A DNA stretch of 64,000 nucleotides, taken from assembly GCA_014802335.1 (NCBI GenBank), contig JAAVCL010000027.1, positions 83,293 to 147,292 on the forward strand, given 5' to 3'. The stretch is from Bacteroides sp. (lineage in GTDB: Bacteria > Bacteroidota > Bacteroidia > Bacteroidales > Muribaculaceae). Below, one piece after another: positions 45,315-53,880 of the stretch. The position numbers were made by a program, and so were the translations under genes. The first letter of the stretch is position 1; every line of letters begins with the position of its first letter. The notes under the pieces were generated by a model that saw nothing but the letters and a program-made list of their open reading frames with translations, was not told where the DNA came from and did no database searches.

Positions 45315-47006
45315 ATGAAAATTAATTCCTTAGTTATTTGCGCCACATTTTTTGCCTCGCTTGTTGCGAGTGGTCAGCTTGTTTCTAATTTTAATCGGGA
45401 ATCAAAACCGGTGCAAGCAGAAAACTATTTCCCTGCTTCTATGCAGGGTAAAAAAACAAATCTTTCACCCGAGTTTTCAAAATACTCGATTTTAAAAGAT
45501 AACAAAATGGCGAAAGTGCCGGTTGATGAACCTCTAATTATGAATTCATATACAATGAGTCGTAATGATTCGTTATATTTTATAACGTGGGGAACTAACG
45601 TAGCCTATGCACAATATACGAGCCGTGTGGGGGACATTATTGTAGGTTCTGATGGTTCATTCTACTTGAAAGATCCCTTCTTGGGAAATCGTATCGGCAC
45701 ATGGCTTAAAGGTAAGCTTGAAGATAATGTTGTTTCATTCACTCTTCCACAAGCCATTGCATACGCTCAATATGAAGATGGAACACAGACAAAACTGTTG
45801 GCTGACGTTATTGAGCAGCAGGACAATACATTTGTACCCGTAGGAGGGGAGAACATTGTGACTTTTATATGGGATAATGACTCGCTGAAATGTGTGGACC
45901 CGAATGTGAAAATCGGTATGGTGCTCGAAGATTCCGGTGCTTGGACAGGATATGCCGATTGGGATATCAATATGACTGTGCAGCGGGATGTGCCTTCGAC
46001 TTATAATGGTTATGCCGATGCTCTCAATTATAGCATGAGCGGGTTTGATTATAATTTCATGTATAATCAGACGTTTGCTTCAGAAATTAAGATGCGTTTC
46101 GACAATGACCGTGTAATCCTGTGCGACATTCCTGCGGCTCCTGAGGGTTCGGTCGTAATTGGTTCCGTCGAGGGAGATGAGCTTTCAATCCCGCAGCAAT
46201 ATCTTGGTGTGGATTCAGTGAATATGTGTCATGTCTATTTCCAGCCTCTTGAGCAGCATCTCACATTAGAGGGTTCGTATCTATATCCGGAGAATAAATG
46301 TATAGATACATATAAATTAACACTTAATCGCGACAGTCTTTCATTCCACGCTGCGGAAGATAACGCTTTCTCTATTAATTGTGGAAAGAATGTCCTTCTT
46401 ACTATTGATACAAGGGGAATGTTACACAACGCACGATTCAAACCGTTTGACCGTAACCGTCCTGCCACTCCGACCACAGCTGCAATCTATATGTATGCCA
46501 ATTCTAATCCTGAATGGGGATTTGCTTGCTTCTCTCACCCATTGATGGACATTGAAGGAAATTATATTGATCCTGAACAGACATACTATCGCATTTATAT
46601 GGACGATGAGTTGCAGGAACTTGATACTGAAGTTTACACCGGTTTCGATACCGATGAAAAGGTTGTAACCGAAGTTCCGTTCCTATTCAACAATAGCGCG
46701 AATATCTTCTCATTCAACTGGGGCTATATGCATCAGGTATCAACATTCAAGGAGTGGGGAAAATTTGGAATACAGATGGTGTACAAGGCCGGTGGCGTAG
46801 AACGAGTATCTGACATTTTCTACTCCGATCAGACGATTGTACCCGCTTCTATATGTCAAATTAACGACAATGATCAAAATGTACTTATTGAATCGGTATA
46901 TTACGATATGTCAGGAAGAAAGGTTTCAAATCCCGTTCGCGGCATGTATATCAGGTGCGACAGATATAATGACGGGTATGTGAATAGTGTAAAAGTGGCA
47001 CTTTAA
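45315..47006 (+). CDS. Secreted protein of unknown function with T9SS-like C-terminal domain
   Basis: 563 residues from the ATG at 45315, which starts a signal peptide (MKINSLVICATFFASLVASG); the ATG at 45231 gives an implausible basic extension. The body is rich in Asp, Asn, Tyr and Trp, with repeated beta-type segments (GYADWDINMTVQ, GYADALNYSMSGFDYNF, FMYNQTFASEIKMRF). I recognise no catalytic domain. The last ~40 residues (VYYDMSGRKVSNPVRGMYIR ... VNSVKVAL) follow the pattern of type A sorting domains: YDxxGRKV, GxYI, KV-hydrophobic end. The divergent AraC-type gene may control it. It ends at a hairpin. Function unknown. Confidence 0.75.
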   Translation: MKINSLVICATFFASLVASGQLVSNFNRESKPVQAENYFPASMQGKKTNLSPEFSKYSILKDNKMAKVPVDEPLIMNSYTMSRNDSLYFITWGTNVAYAQYTSRVGDIIVGSDGSFYLKDPFLGNRIGTWLKGKLEDNVVSFTLPQAIAYAQYEDGTQTKLLADVIEQQDNTFVPVGGENIVTFIWDNDSLKCVDPNVKIGMVLEDSGAWTGYADWDINMTVQRDVPSTYNGYADALNYSMSGFDYNFMYNQTFASEIKMRFDNDRVILCDIPAAPEGSVVIGSVEGDELSIPQQYLGVDSVNMCHVYFQPLEQHLTLEGSYLYPENKCIDTYKLTLNRDSLSFHAAEDNAFSINCGKNVLLTIDTRGMLHNARFKPFDRNRPATPTTAAIYMYANSNPEWGFACFSHPLMDIEGNYIDPEQTYYRIYMDDELQELDTEVYTGFDTDEKVVTEVPFLFNNSANIFSFNWGYMHQVSTFKEWGKFGIQMVYKAGGVERVSDIFYSDQTIVPASICQINDNDQNVLIESVYYDMSGRKVSNPVRGMYIRCDRYNDGYVNSVKVAL

Positions 47007-47158
47007 AATGATATGCCCGTATCGCAATGTAGAAAGCCTTTTAAACTATTATTATAGAAGTTAAAGACATCATTCCCTCTACCATATTTAGACGGATGCT
47101 TAAGACAATTGCGATTAAGATAGGTTTTTAGTAAGTTCAATGGCTAAAACCATTGACG

Positions 47159-47205
47159 ATTCAGGGGGTGTTTCAGAATTTAGATTTTGAAACATCCTCC
47201 TGAAT
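47159..47205. terminator. Hairpin between convergent genes
   Basis: ATTCAGG..GTGTTTCA (47159-47175) pairs with TGAAACA..CCTGAAT (47188-47205) with a few mismatches. It lies 150 bases after the secreted-protein gene. The rest of the 350-base gap (47007-47357) shows no gene. Confidence 0.6.
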
Positions 47206-47357
47206 TGTATCAGAACGAATCAATGCTATGGTGGTTAATGAGTCGGCACTCTGAAGATGTGAGTCTATAACATTGACTGAAATCCGGATATCATTCGCCG
47301 TTAGGCCGAAGTAGAATTATTGCAGATATTTGACCCGTCAACCAAGCGTCAACAGGT

Positions 47358-49046
47358 TTACTCAACTTCATTTAACTCTCGGAGGGCCTCTTCAAGTGAT
47401 GCACCCTTTTCCAGACCTAATTTTGTGCGCACACGCCATCTTGCCTGTTTTACCGATTCGGGACGAATCCCCAAGGTGTTGGCTATATGTTTATTATCCA
47501 TGCCCGTTACGATATATGAGGCGATGCGTATGTCGGTTTCGGTGAATGCTTCGTTCTTCTGTTTTAACCTTTTTGCAAATTCCGGATTAGTGGAAGTAAA
47601 AATATCAATAAATGTTTCCCGATCTTCGGTGCGGGCTTTATGGGTGTGAATTGTGGAAGCAATATTCTTTGATTTGCCGGGTGACTGAGTGTCCGACGAC
47701 TTTATTTCATCAAGAGCACGGCTCACGTCATCAAGAACTTTAGACGTTTCGTCCATGGCAATTTGAGTGGCGGTAAGTTTTCTGGATAAATGCACTGATC
47801 TTTTTCTTTCATTATGCGACTGACTTTTAAGATGCGAAATGCGACGGCTAACAATCAGCCATGAAACTATAGAGAGAAGGAGCAAAACAAATCCGATGCA
47901 TGCGATGCGCAAAAGCATATTGCTTTTTGCCAACTCCTTTTCGAGTCGCTTTATGGCCAGTTCGCGGTCGGTTTCAACATTCCGTATCTTATCGCGTTCC
48001 TGACCCATGCCTATTTCATCGGTTAGTTCCACTGCTTCTAAAAGCGCACGATAGGCAGCTGTTGTGTCTCCCGCTGCTCCCAATGCATCCGAGAGTGCGT
48101 AAAGTCCAACTGCGTAGTCATTATAATTGCTGTCTTCAAGAGCTATTGAAACGGCTTTCTCGGCATGAGCAACCGATTCTTTGATGTTACCCTCGTTCAG
48201 AAGTGCATTCGACATAAAGGTCTCTACAAGCGATTCCGTGTGTTGGCCTTGAAGAGTATAAAGTGTATCTAAGGCCTCACGCTTTCCGCAGTCGATAAAA
48301 AGATTGTGAAGCACGTTCATCCACATCCCCGTGTCTTGCCTTATTATCCTGCTTTTCTCAAGTTCTTCAAGTATATGAGTGGCCCGAACAGTGTCGCCGG
48401 TTATGATGAGCGCGGTGGCCATATTCATCCGGTTATATTGAGCCTGACGGTCAAACCCGCTTGCTGTCAGCAACGAATCTGCCTCTTTATAAATCCCGAT
48501 AGCACCTTGCGGATCTCTAACATTCTTTAGAAGGTTACCCAAATGGATAAGAGCCATGGAAGTCATAGGTGCATCACCTTTCGACCGGAAAAAATTTACC
48601 GCCGAATTTAAGCGTTCATATTCATCAACATTCCACGCAACATTTTCTCCATATTCAAAAAGAATTCGATTATATAAATAAGGATATTGTGCAGAATCTG
48701 TCTTTTGTAAAAGCGAAGATATTAATTGCTCGGAAAATTCATCCTTATTATCATTTCTTTCCGCGATGCGCAATTTAAAATAGTCCAATCTCAAAGCTAA
48801 TTCCTCGTTATGCAACAACGAATTAACAGATTTTAAACTGTCAAAATAGATTTCGCTATTCCTCAGATCGTTCCTGAAAAGCGACCTGTCGAGAAGCTGG
48901 GTCAGTGAATCAGCCTTTTCATTAATGGAAGTCCACTTGAAAGGGGAGGTGACACTGTTTTCCCGATTGCAACCGCATGAAAGAAAACAGAGGGAGATTG
49001 CTGAGAAAATCGATAAACGTTTAAAATATCTTTTCAATAGATTCAT
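47358..49046 (-). CDS. TPR - transmembrane - LuxR-type one-component regulator
   Basis: 562 residues. The N-terminus is a signal or lipoprotein-like segment (FSAISLCFLSCGC; the lipobox is imperfect). About 40-360 is a helical repeat domain with TPR features (MALIHLGNLLKNVRDPQGAI, SVAHAEKAVSIALED, YAVGLYALSDALG). One transmembrane helix (379-399) precedes a coiled coil (400-450). The C-terminus (about 500-558) is a LuxR/GerE-type helix-turn-helix: FTETDIRIASYIVTGMDNK, HIANTLGIRPESVKQAR, WRVRTKLGL. The layout puts the repeat sensor in the periplasm and the DNA-binding domain in the cytosol. Such proteins are common in Bacteroidales with few known targets. It may control the neighbouring secreted-protein gene, but no evidence shows it. 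Confidence 0.82.
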   Translation of the reverse strand: MNLLKRYFKRLSIFSAISLCFLSCGCNRENSVTSPFKWTSINEKADSLTQLLDRSLFRNDLRNSEIYFDSLKSVNSLLHNEELALRLDYFKLRIAERNDNKDEFSEQLISSLLQKTDSAQYPYLYNRILFEYGENVAWNVDEYERLNSAVNFFRSKGDAPMTSMALIHLGNLLKNVRDPQGAIGIYKEADSLLTASGFDRQAQYNRMNMATALIITGDTVRATHILEELEKSRIIRQDTGMWMNVLHNLFIDCGKREALDTLYTLQGQHTESLVETFMSNALLNEGNIKESVAHAEKAVSIALEDSNYNDYAVGLYALSDALGAAGDTTAAYRALLEAVELTDEIGMGQERDKIRNVETDRELAIKRLEKELAKSNMLLRIACIGFVLLLLSIVSWLIVSRRISHLKSQSHNERKRSVHLSRKLTATQIAMDETSKVLDDVSRALDEIKSSDTQSPGKSKNIASTIHTHKARTEDRETFIDIFTSTNPEFAKRLKQKNEAFTETDIRIASYIVTGMDNKHIANTLGIRPESVKQARWRVRTKLGLEKGASLEEALRELNEVE

Positions 49047-49150
49047 GATTCAAAATTAATAAAAATTTTTATCCGTTCTTTTCTCTTCCCACAGGATTAT
49101 CTTCTGCAGTGCCACAAATTCAAAAAAATGGGAGAGTGGAAATCTAAAAC

Positions 49151-49181
49151 TTGTATAATTGAAAAAAAAGTATTAACTTTG
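49151..49181 (+). promoter_or_regulatory. Promoter of the rpsF-rpsR-rplI operon
   Basis: TTG at 49151-49153, 20-base spacer, TAACTTTG at 49174-49181. Transcription near 49187 gives a leader of about 77 bases that starts with a hairpin. Confidence 0.75.
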
Positions 49182-49189
49182 CAGTCGCA

Positions 49190-49225
49190 AAAGTCGGGTC
49201 GCATTCATTTGATATACCTGACTTT
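49190..49225 (+). promoter_or_regulatory. Leader hairpin of the S6-S18-L9 operon
   Basis: AAAGTCGGGT (49190-49199) pairs with ACCTGACTTT (49216-49225) over ten base pairs (one G-U), closing a 16-base loop. It sits at the very 5' end of the mRNA of a ribosomal-protein operon. S6:S18 complexes are known to bind leader RNAs in many bacteria; whether this hairpin is such a site is not proven, and I do not see the CCG signature clearly. Confidence 0.5.
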
Positions 49226-49263
49226 CTGAAAATAAATTAATTAAAACAAAACACATTCAAATT

Positions 49264-49653
49264 ATGAATCGTTACGAAACCGTTTTCATTTTGACTCCCG
49301 TTTTGTCTGACGACCAGATGAAGGAAGCGGTAGAAAAATTCAAGGATGTGCTTAAGGAAAATGGCGCCACCCTCGTAAACGAGGAGCTTTGGGGCCTCCG
49401 CAAGCTTGCATATCCTATCCAGAAGAAGTCAACAGGTTTCTACACTCTCTTTGAGTTTGAGGCCGAACCAACAATCGTTAAGCGTCTTGAGACTGCTTTC
49501 CGTCGTGATGAACGCGTTATTCGCTTCCTTACTTTCCGCTTGGATAAGTATGCAGCCGAATATGCTGAAAAACGTCGCAAACTGAGATCAGAAAAACCCC
49601 AGGTTCAACCCGCCGAAGTAAAAGCTGAGGCAACAGAAGTTAAGGAGGCATAA
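49264..49653 (+). CDS. rpsF: 30S ribosomal protein S6
   Basis: 129 residues. The start [18 protein letters not shown] and the block [24 protein letters not shown] are those of S6; [14 protein letters not shown] closes the fold. The C-terminal tail is rich in Lys, Glu and Ala. It binds S18 on the 30S platform. It is the first gene of the operon with rpsR (two bases apart) and rplI. Confidence 0.98.
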   Translation: MNRYETVFILTPVLSDDQMKEAVEKFKDVLKENGATLVNEELWGLRKLAYPIQKKSTGFYTLFEFEAEPTIVKRLETAFRRDERVIRFLTFRLDKYAAEYAEKRRKLRSEKPQVQPAEVKAEATEVKEA

Positions 49654-49655
49654 TC

Positions 49656-49922
49656 ATGGCAGCAAACAACGAAATCCGTTATCTTACTCCTCTCACTGTT
49701 GATACTAAAAAGAAAAAATACTGCCGTTTCAAACGCAGCGGTATTAAATATATCGACTATAAGGATCCTGAATTCCTTAAGAAATTCCTCAACGAGCAGG
49801 GAAAAATCCTTCCCCGTCGCATCACCGGAACTTCTCTTAAATTCCAGCGTCGCGTGGCTCAGGCAGTGAAACGTGCGCGTCATCTCGCTCTTCTGCCTTA
49901 CGTTACCGACCTTATGAAATAA
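49656..49922 (+). CDS. rpsR: 30S ribosomal protein S18
   Basis: 88 residues. [20 protein letters not shown], then [20 protein letters not shown] and [16 protein letters not shown] end ([13 protein letters not shown]) identify S18. It partners with S6 on 16S rRNA. It lies between rpsF and rplI. Confidence 0.98.
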   Translation: MAANNEIRYLTPLTVDTKKKKYCRFKRSGIKYIDYKDPEFLKKFLNEQGKILPRRITGTSLKFQRRVAQAVKRARHLALLPYVTDLMK

Positions 49923-49942
49923 TCACTCTAAATCATATCGCA

Positions 49943-50392
49943 ATGAAAGTAATTCTTAAAGAAAATATCCCCAGCCTGGGTTATAAGGATGATATCGTAG
50001 AGGTGAAGAGTGGTTATGGCCGCAATTACCTCATTCCCCAGGGAATGGCTGTTATCGCTTCTGATGCCGCTCTTAAACGTTTGGCTGAAGATCAAAAACA
50101 GCGTGCTCACAAAATCGCTAAAATTCACGAAGATGCCGAAGCTGCTGCTAAGGCTCTCGAAGGCGTTACTCTTACAATTGCTGCTAAGGCTGCTGCTAAC
50201 GGTGCTATCTACGGCTCGGTTAACGCTGCACGCATCTCTGAAGAGCTTGCAAAACTTGGCCATCAGGTTGATAAGAAAATTATCGAACTTGAAACTGTCA
50301 AGAATCTTGGCCACTATACAGCTATCGTTCGTTTCCTTCGTGACGTTTCTGCTGATATAGAATTCGACGTTATCGCCGAAGAAGAAAATTAA
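49943..50392 (+). CDS. rplI: 50S ribosomal protein L9
   Basis: 149 residues. MKVILKENIPSLGYKDDIVEVKSGYGRNYLIPQ is split here as the N-terminal beta domain (VILKENIPSLGYKDDIVEV followed by GYGRNYLIPQGMA). A long connecting helix and a C-terminal domain (ANGAIYGSVNAARISEEL) follow. It binds 23S rRNA and helps keep frame. It is the last gene of the operon, with a terminator after it. Confidence 0.98.
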   Translation: MKVILKENIPSLGYKDDIVEVKSGYGRNYLIPQGMAVIASDAALKRLAEDQKQRAHKIAKIHEDAEAAAKALEGVTLTIAAKAAANGAIYGSVNAARISEELAKLGHQVDKKIIELETVKNLGHYTAIVRFLRDVSADIEFDVIAEEEN

Positions 50393-50419
50393 TCAGATAA
50401 TTTCCCTTATTCGAATATT

Positions 50420-50454
50420 ATCGGGACTTGCCTTTGGGTTAAGTCCCGATTTTT
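50420..50454 (+). terminator. Terminator after rplI
   Basis: ATCGGGACTT (50420-50429) pairs with AAGTCCCGAT (50441-50450), followed by TTTT. Textbook intrinsic terminator 28 bases after the stop. Confidence 0.85.
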
Positions 50455-50459
50455 CTATA

Positions 50460-50490
50460 TTGCATATTCGGAAAAATTTTTGTATATTTG
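50460..50490 (+). promoter_or_regulatory. Promoter upstream of dnaN
   Basis: TTG at 50460-50462, 20-base spacer, TATATTTG at 50483-50490. This gives a leader of about 265 bases to the dnaN ATG. A second -7-like TAAATTTG at 50549-50556 lacks a -33 partner. The interval 50491-50761 contains no supported gene. Confidence 0.6.
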
Positions 50491-50761
50491 CAAATTAAGG
50501 AAGTGTGTTTTGACAGTATTTGTGAACATGCCCTTAAATTGTTGAAAATAAATTTGTTTTACTTATTTTAAGTATATTGATGTCGGTGTTCCGCTCGTAA
50601 ATTTCTTGCCGGAGAATTTATTTATCCTTCAGATGTCAGTAATTATGAAATGCCTCATTTATTGAAAGGAAAGATTCACCGGATAAAGACATGGGATTCC
50701 ATAATTATATTTTTTAATAAGTTAAAACAAATCCAATAAAGAAGATTAAATAATAAAAGAT

Positions 50762-51880
50762 ATGAGATTTAATATTGAAGGTAAGGCTTTTCAGCAGCAA
50801 CTTCAGGCTGTAAGCAAAGTCATCAATGCGAAAAACACAATGAGGATACTCGATAATTTCCTTCTTCGTATTGAAGGAGATCGCCTCAGTATAACCGGTA
50901 GTGACTCAGAAAACACACTTACGGCTTTTGTGCCTATAATGGATGTGGAAGGCAGCGGCGAAATAGCTGTGCCGGCAAAACGCCTTATTGAAATCACAAA
51001 GGAAATCTCAAACCAGCCTCTTTCTTTTATTATTAATGATGAGACATGCGAAATTGATTTGCGATTCCTTAACGGCCATTTCAATTTTATGGGTGTCAAT
51101 GCAGCCGATTATCCCGAGCCCCGGACCATGGGCGATGACACAACTCAGTTAACCCTTCCCGCTTCGATGGTACTTAACGGTATAAACAGCACGCTCTATG
51201 CGGTAAGTACCGATCTTAACCGCCCGACTATGACCGGTATTTTCTGGGATATTCATGAAGGCGACGTGACATTTGTAAGTTCGGACGCCCACAAACTCGT
51301 GAAATATGTGAATTCTGAAAAGGCTCCCGAGATCGAAGCTTCTTTTATTCTCCCCTCAAAAACAGCCGGTATAATCAAAACTCTGCTCAGCAAGGAGGAC
51401 GCTGATGTGAAAATCACATTTGATAAGAAGGGCGGTCTCTTTGAATTTGGTGATTACTATTTGTATTCTGTATTTATAAACGGTAATTATCCAAATTATA
51501 ATCGTGTGATTCCGTCAAACAATCCATTTGTGCTGGTGGCCGACCGAGGTTCTCTTATTAATTCTTTGAGGCGTGTAAACCTTTTTGCACCTAAATCTTC
51601 AAATCTTGTTATGCTCTCTCTCAAGAATGAAGAAGTGGTGCTTTCCGCTCAGGATCTTGATTATGGAACATCGGCCGAAGAAAAAATATCTTGCGAATAT
51701 AATGGCAATGATATGAATGTGGGATTTAATGGTGTTTTCATGTTTGAAATCCTATCGAACATGCCTGACGACACAGTGCAACTTGCATTGTCAGACCCCG
51801 CGCGCCCCGGTATATATTCAGGACTCGAACCCAAGGAAGGCGAAAGTCTTATCACTATTCAGATGCCGATGGTGTTATGA
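50762..51880 (+). CDS. dnaN: DNA polymerase III beta subunit (sliding clamp)
   Basis: 372 residues with the three clamp domains. Recognisable parts are MRFNIEGKAFQQQLQAVSKV, IPVPAKRL-type IAVPAKRLIEI, SSDAHKLVKYV, and the C-terminal ITIQMPMVL. The dimeric ring encircles DNA and tethers polymerase. It is not next to dnaA here. The stop overlaps the start of a DnaQ-like exonuclease by four bases, so it heads the run of housekeeping genes. Confidence 0.97.
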   Translation: MRFNIEGKAFQQQLQAVSKVINAKNTMRILDNFLLRIEGDRLSITGSDSENTLTAFVPIMDVEGSGEIAVPAKRLIEITKEISNQPLSFIINDETCEIDLRFLNGHFNFMGVNAADYPEPRTMGDDTTQLTLPASMVLNGINSTLYAVSTDLNRPTMTGIFWDIHEGDVTFVSSDAHKLVKYVNSEKAPEIEASFILPSKTAGIIKTLLSKEDADVKITFDKKGGLFEFGDYYLYSVFINGNYPNYNRVIPSNNPFVLVADRGSLINSLRRVNLFAPKSSNLVMLSLKNEEVVLSAQDLDYGTSAEEKISCEYNGNDMNVGFNGVFMFEILSNMPDDTVQLALSDPARPGIYSGLEPKEGESLITIQMPMVL

Positions 51881-52653
51881 AATTGAATCTTACAAGGCCT
51901 TTGGTGTTTTTCGATCTCGAAACCACCGGGACAAGTGTAACCCACGACCGAATCGTAGAGATCAGTTATATAAAAATATTTCCGGATGGCTCTGAGGAAA
52001 GCGAGACAATGCGTGTTAATCCCGGTATTCCAATTCCGGCCGCCAGCACGGCAGTGCACCATATAACTGATGAAATGGTCGCTTCCGAGCCGACCTTTGA
52101 CCGGATAGCTAATAAAATCGAGGCCGTTTTCGATAATTCCGATATAGCCGGATACAACAGCAACAAGTTTGATGTGCCATTGCTTATCGAAGAATTCGGC
52201 CGGGTGGGTAAGAAGTTCATCATCTCGGGCAGGAATTTTGTGGATGTGCAGAACATCTTCCATAAAATGGAACAACGCACTCTCGTGGCTGCCTATAGGT
52301 TTTATTGCGGAAAAGAACTTGAAGAGGCCCATTCCGCCAATGCCGACACTCGTGCAACCTATGAAGTGCTGATGGCTCAACTTGATCGTTATCCCTCTCT
52401 TGATAACGATATTAAGAAACTTGCCGATTTCTCACGATCGGGGAGAGGTCTTGATTTAGCAGCACGGGTGGTATTGGACGACAACGATGTGCCCGTTTTT
52501 AATTTCGGTAAACATAAAGGTCGCCCCGTAAAAGAAGTGTTTAAAAAAGAACGCTCTTTCTACAGCTGGATAATGCAAGGTGATTTTCCGCGAAACACTA
52601 AAGACGTATTGAGCGTGCTTTATTTTGAAGTTTATCCTCCAAAATCAAAATAA
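51877..52653 (+). CDS. DnaQ-like 3'-5' exonuclease
   Basis: 258 residues. The DEDDh exonuclease domain (about 8-175) has ExoI as LVFFDLETTGTS (D13, E15), ExoII around AGYNSNKFDVPLL and ExoIII HSANADTRATYEVL. The C-terminal part (about 205-250, FNFGKHKGRPVKEVF, SFYSWIMQGDFP) is an accessory domain often appended to these nucleases in Bacteroidota. It could be the proofreading epsilon subunit or a separate repair exonuclease. Coupling to dnaN (four-base overlap) fits a replication role. Confidence 0.92.
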   Translation: MKLNLTRPLVFFDLETTGTSVTHDRIVEISYIKIFPDGSEESETMRVNPGIPIPAASTAVHHITDEMVASEPTFDRIANKIEAVFDNSDIAGYNSNKFDVPLLIEEFGRVGKKFIISGRNFVDVQNIFHKMEQRTLVAAYRFYCGKELEEAHSANADTRATYEVLMAQLDRYPSLDNDIKKLADFSRSGRGLDLAARVVLDDNDVPVFNFGKHKGRPVKEVFKKERSFYSWIMQGDFPRNTKDVLSVLYFEVYPPKSK

Positions 52654-52656
52654 CTG

Positions 52657-53871
52657 ATGTTGAAAGGTAAGCATATAATTTTAGGTATTAGCGGTGGCAT
52701 TGCTGCCTATAAATCTGCTGCCCTGCTCAGATTGCTTGTTAAAGCCGGGGCGGAAGTGCAGGTCATAATCACACCTAACGGCAAGGAGTTTATTACGCCG
52801 GTTACTTTATCGGCTCTTAGCGGCAAACCTGTAATAAGTGAATTTTTTACTGCCAACTCCGGAGAATGGCACAGTCATGTGGATCTCGGACTTTGGGCTG
52901 ACCTCATGATTATTGCTCCGGCCACGGCTTCGACAATTGCTAAAATGGCTAACGGTGTGGCCGACAATATGCTTATTACGACTTATCTCTCAGCTAAAGA
53001 GCATGTGATGATAGCGCCCGCTATGGATCTCGACATGTGGGCACATCCTTCCACCCAACGCAACATCCGCACCCTCGAACAGGATGGCGTGGAGGTGATC
53101 TCTCCCGCCGATGGAGAACTTGCTTCCCACCTCGTTGGAAAAGGACGAATGGAGGAACCTGAAAATATTGTGAAGTGTATCAAGGCTTTCTTTGAAAGAA
53201 ACAATGTTTCGGAAGCTTCGCTCGCAGGGAAGAAGGTGATGATAACTGCCGGTCCCACTTATGAGAAAATAGACCCTGTCAGATTCATAGGCAATTTCTC
53301 ATCGGGCAAGATGGGATTCGCAATAGCTGAAGAGTTTGCACAGCGCGGGGCAGATGTAACTCTCGTTACGGGGCCCGTCTCGCTTGATGTGAAACATCCG
53401 CGAATAAAAAGAATTAGTATTGAGTCTGCCCTCGAAATGTATGAAACAGCCGTTCAGACTGCCCCGGAATGTGATGTGGCTGTTTTTGCGGCTGCCGTGG
53501 CCGATTATCGCCCGGAAACGTGCAACCAAACTAAAATCAAAAGAGAAAAAGGGGAGGCCCCTGTTATAAAACTTGTTAAAAATCCTGATATTGCTGCCGC
53601 TTGTGGCAAACTGAAAAAGGATGGTCAGATTTTTGTCGGCTTCGCCCTCGAAACCGATAATGAATTGGCCAATGCAAGAGAAAAGCTCGACAAAAAGAAT
53701 CTCGATATAATGGTGCTGAATTCGTTGCGTGATGCCGGAGCCGGATTCGCGACAGATACTAATAAAGTAACCATTATAACGGAAAATTCAGAAATGCAGT
53801 TCCCTCTCAAATCAAAAGTTTGCGTGGCAGCTGATATCGTAAATACAGTTCAGGGGTTATTAACGCACTGA
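52657..53871 (+). CDS. coaBC: Bifunctional phosphopantothenoylcysteine decarboxylase/phosphopantothenate-cysteine ligase
   Basis: 404 residues. The CoaC flavoprotein half (1-185) starts GKHIILGISGGIAAYKSAAL and contains HVDLGLWADLMIIAPATA and APAMDLDMW. The CoaB half (about 190-404) has MITAGPTYEKIDPVRFIGN, SSGKMGFAIAEE, and AAVADYRPE. Together they turn 4'-phosphopantothenate and cysteine into 4'-phosphopantetheine for CoA. It begins three bases after the exonuclease stop and is followed by the PorD-like gene; coaE of the same pathway is 6.5 kb downstream. Confidence 0.97.
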   Translation: MLKGKHIILGISGGIAAYKSAALLRLLVKAGAEVQVIITPNGKEFITPVTLSALSGKPVISEFFTANSGEWHSHVDLGLWADLMIIAPATASTIAKMANGVADNMLITTYLSAKEHVMIAPAMDLDMWAHPSTQRNIRTLEQDGVEVISPADGELASHLVGKGRMEEPENIVKCIKAFFERNNVSEASLAGKKVMITAGPTYEKIDPVRFIGNFSSGKMGFAIAEEFAQRGADVTLVTGPVSLDVKHPRIKRISIESALEMYETAVQTAPECDVAVFAAAVADYRPETCNQTKIKREKGEAPVIKLVKNPDIAAACGKLKKDGQIFVGFALETDNELANAREKLDKKNLDIMVLNSLRDAGAGFATDTNKVTIITENSEMQFPLKSKVCVAADIVNTVQGLLTH

Positions 53872-53880
53872 TAATAAATT

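Noticed and set aside
50549..50556. Second -7 box as the main dnaN promoter
   Set aside because: It lacks a TTTG at 18-21 bases upstream, whereas the box at 50483 has one.
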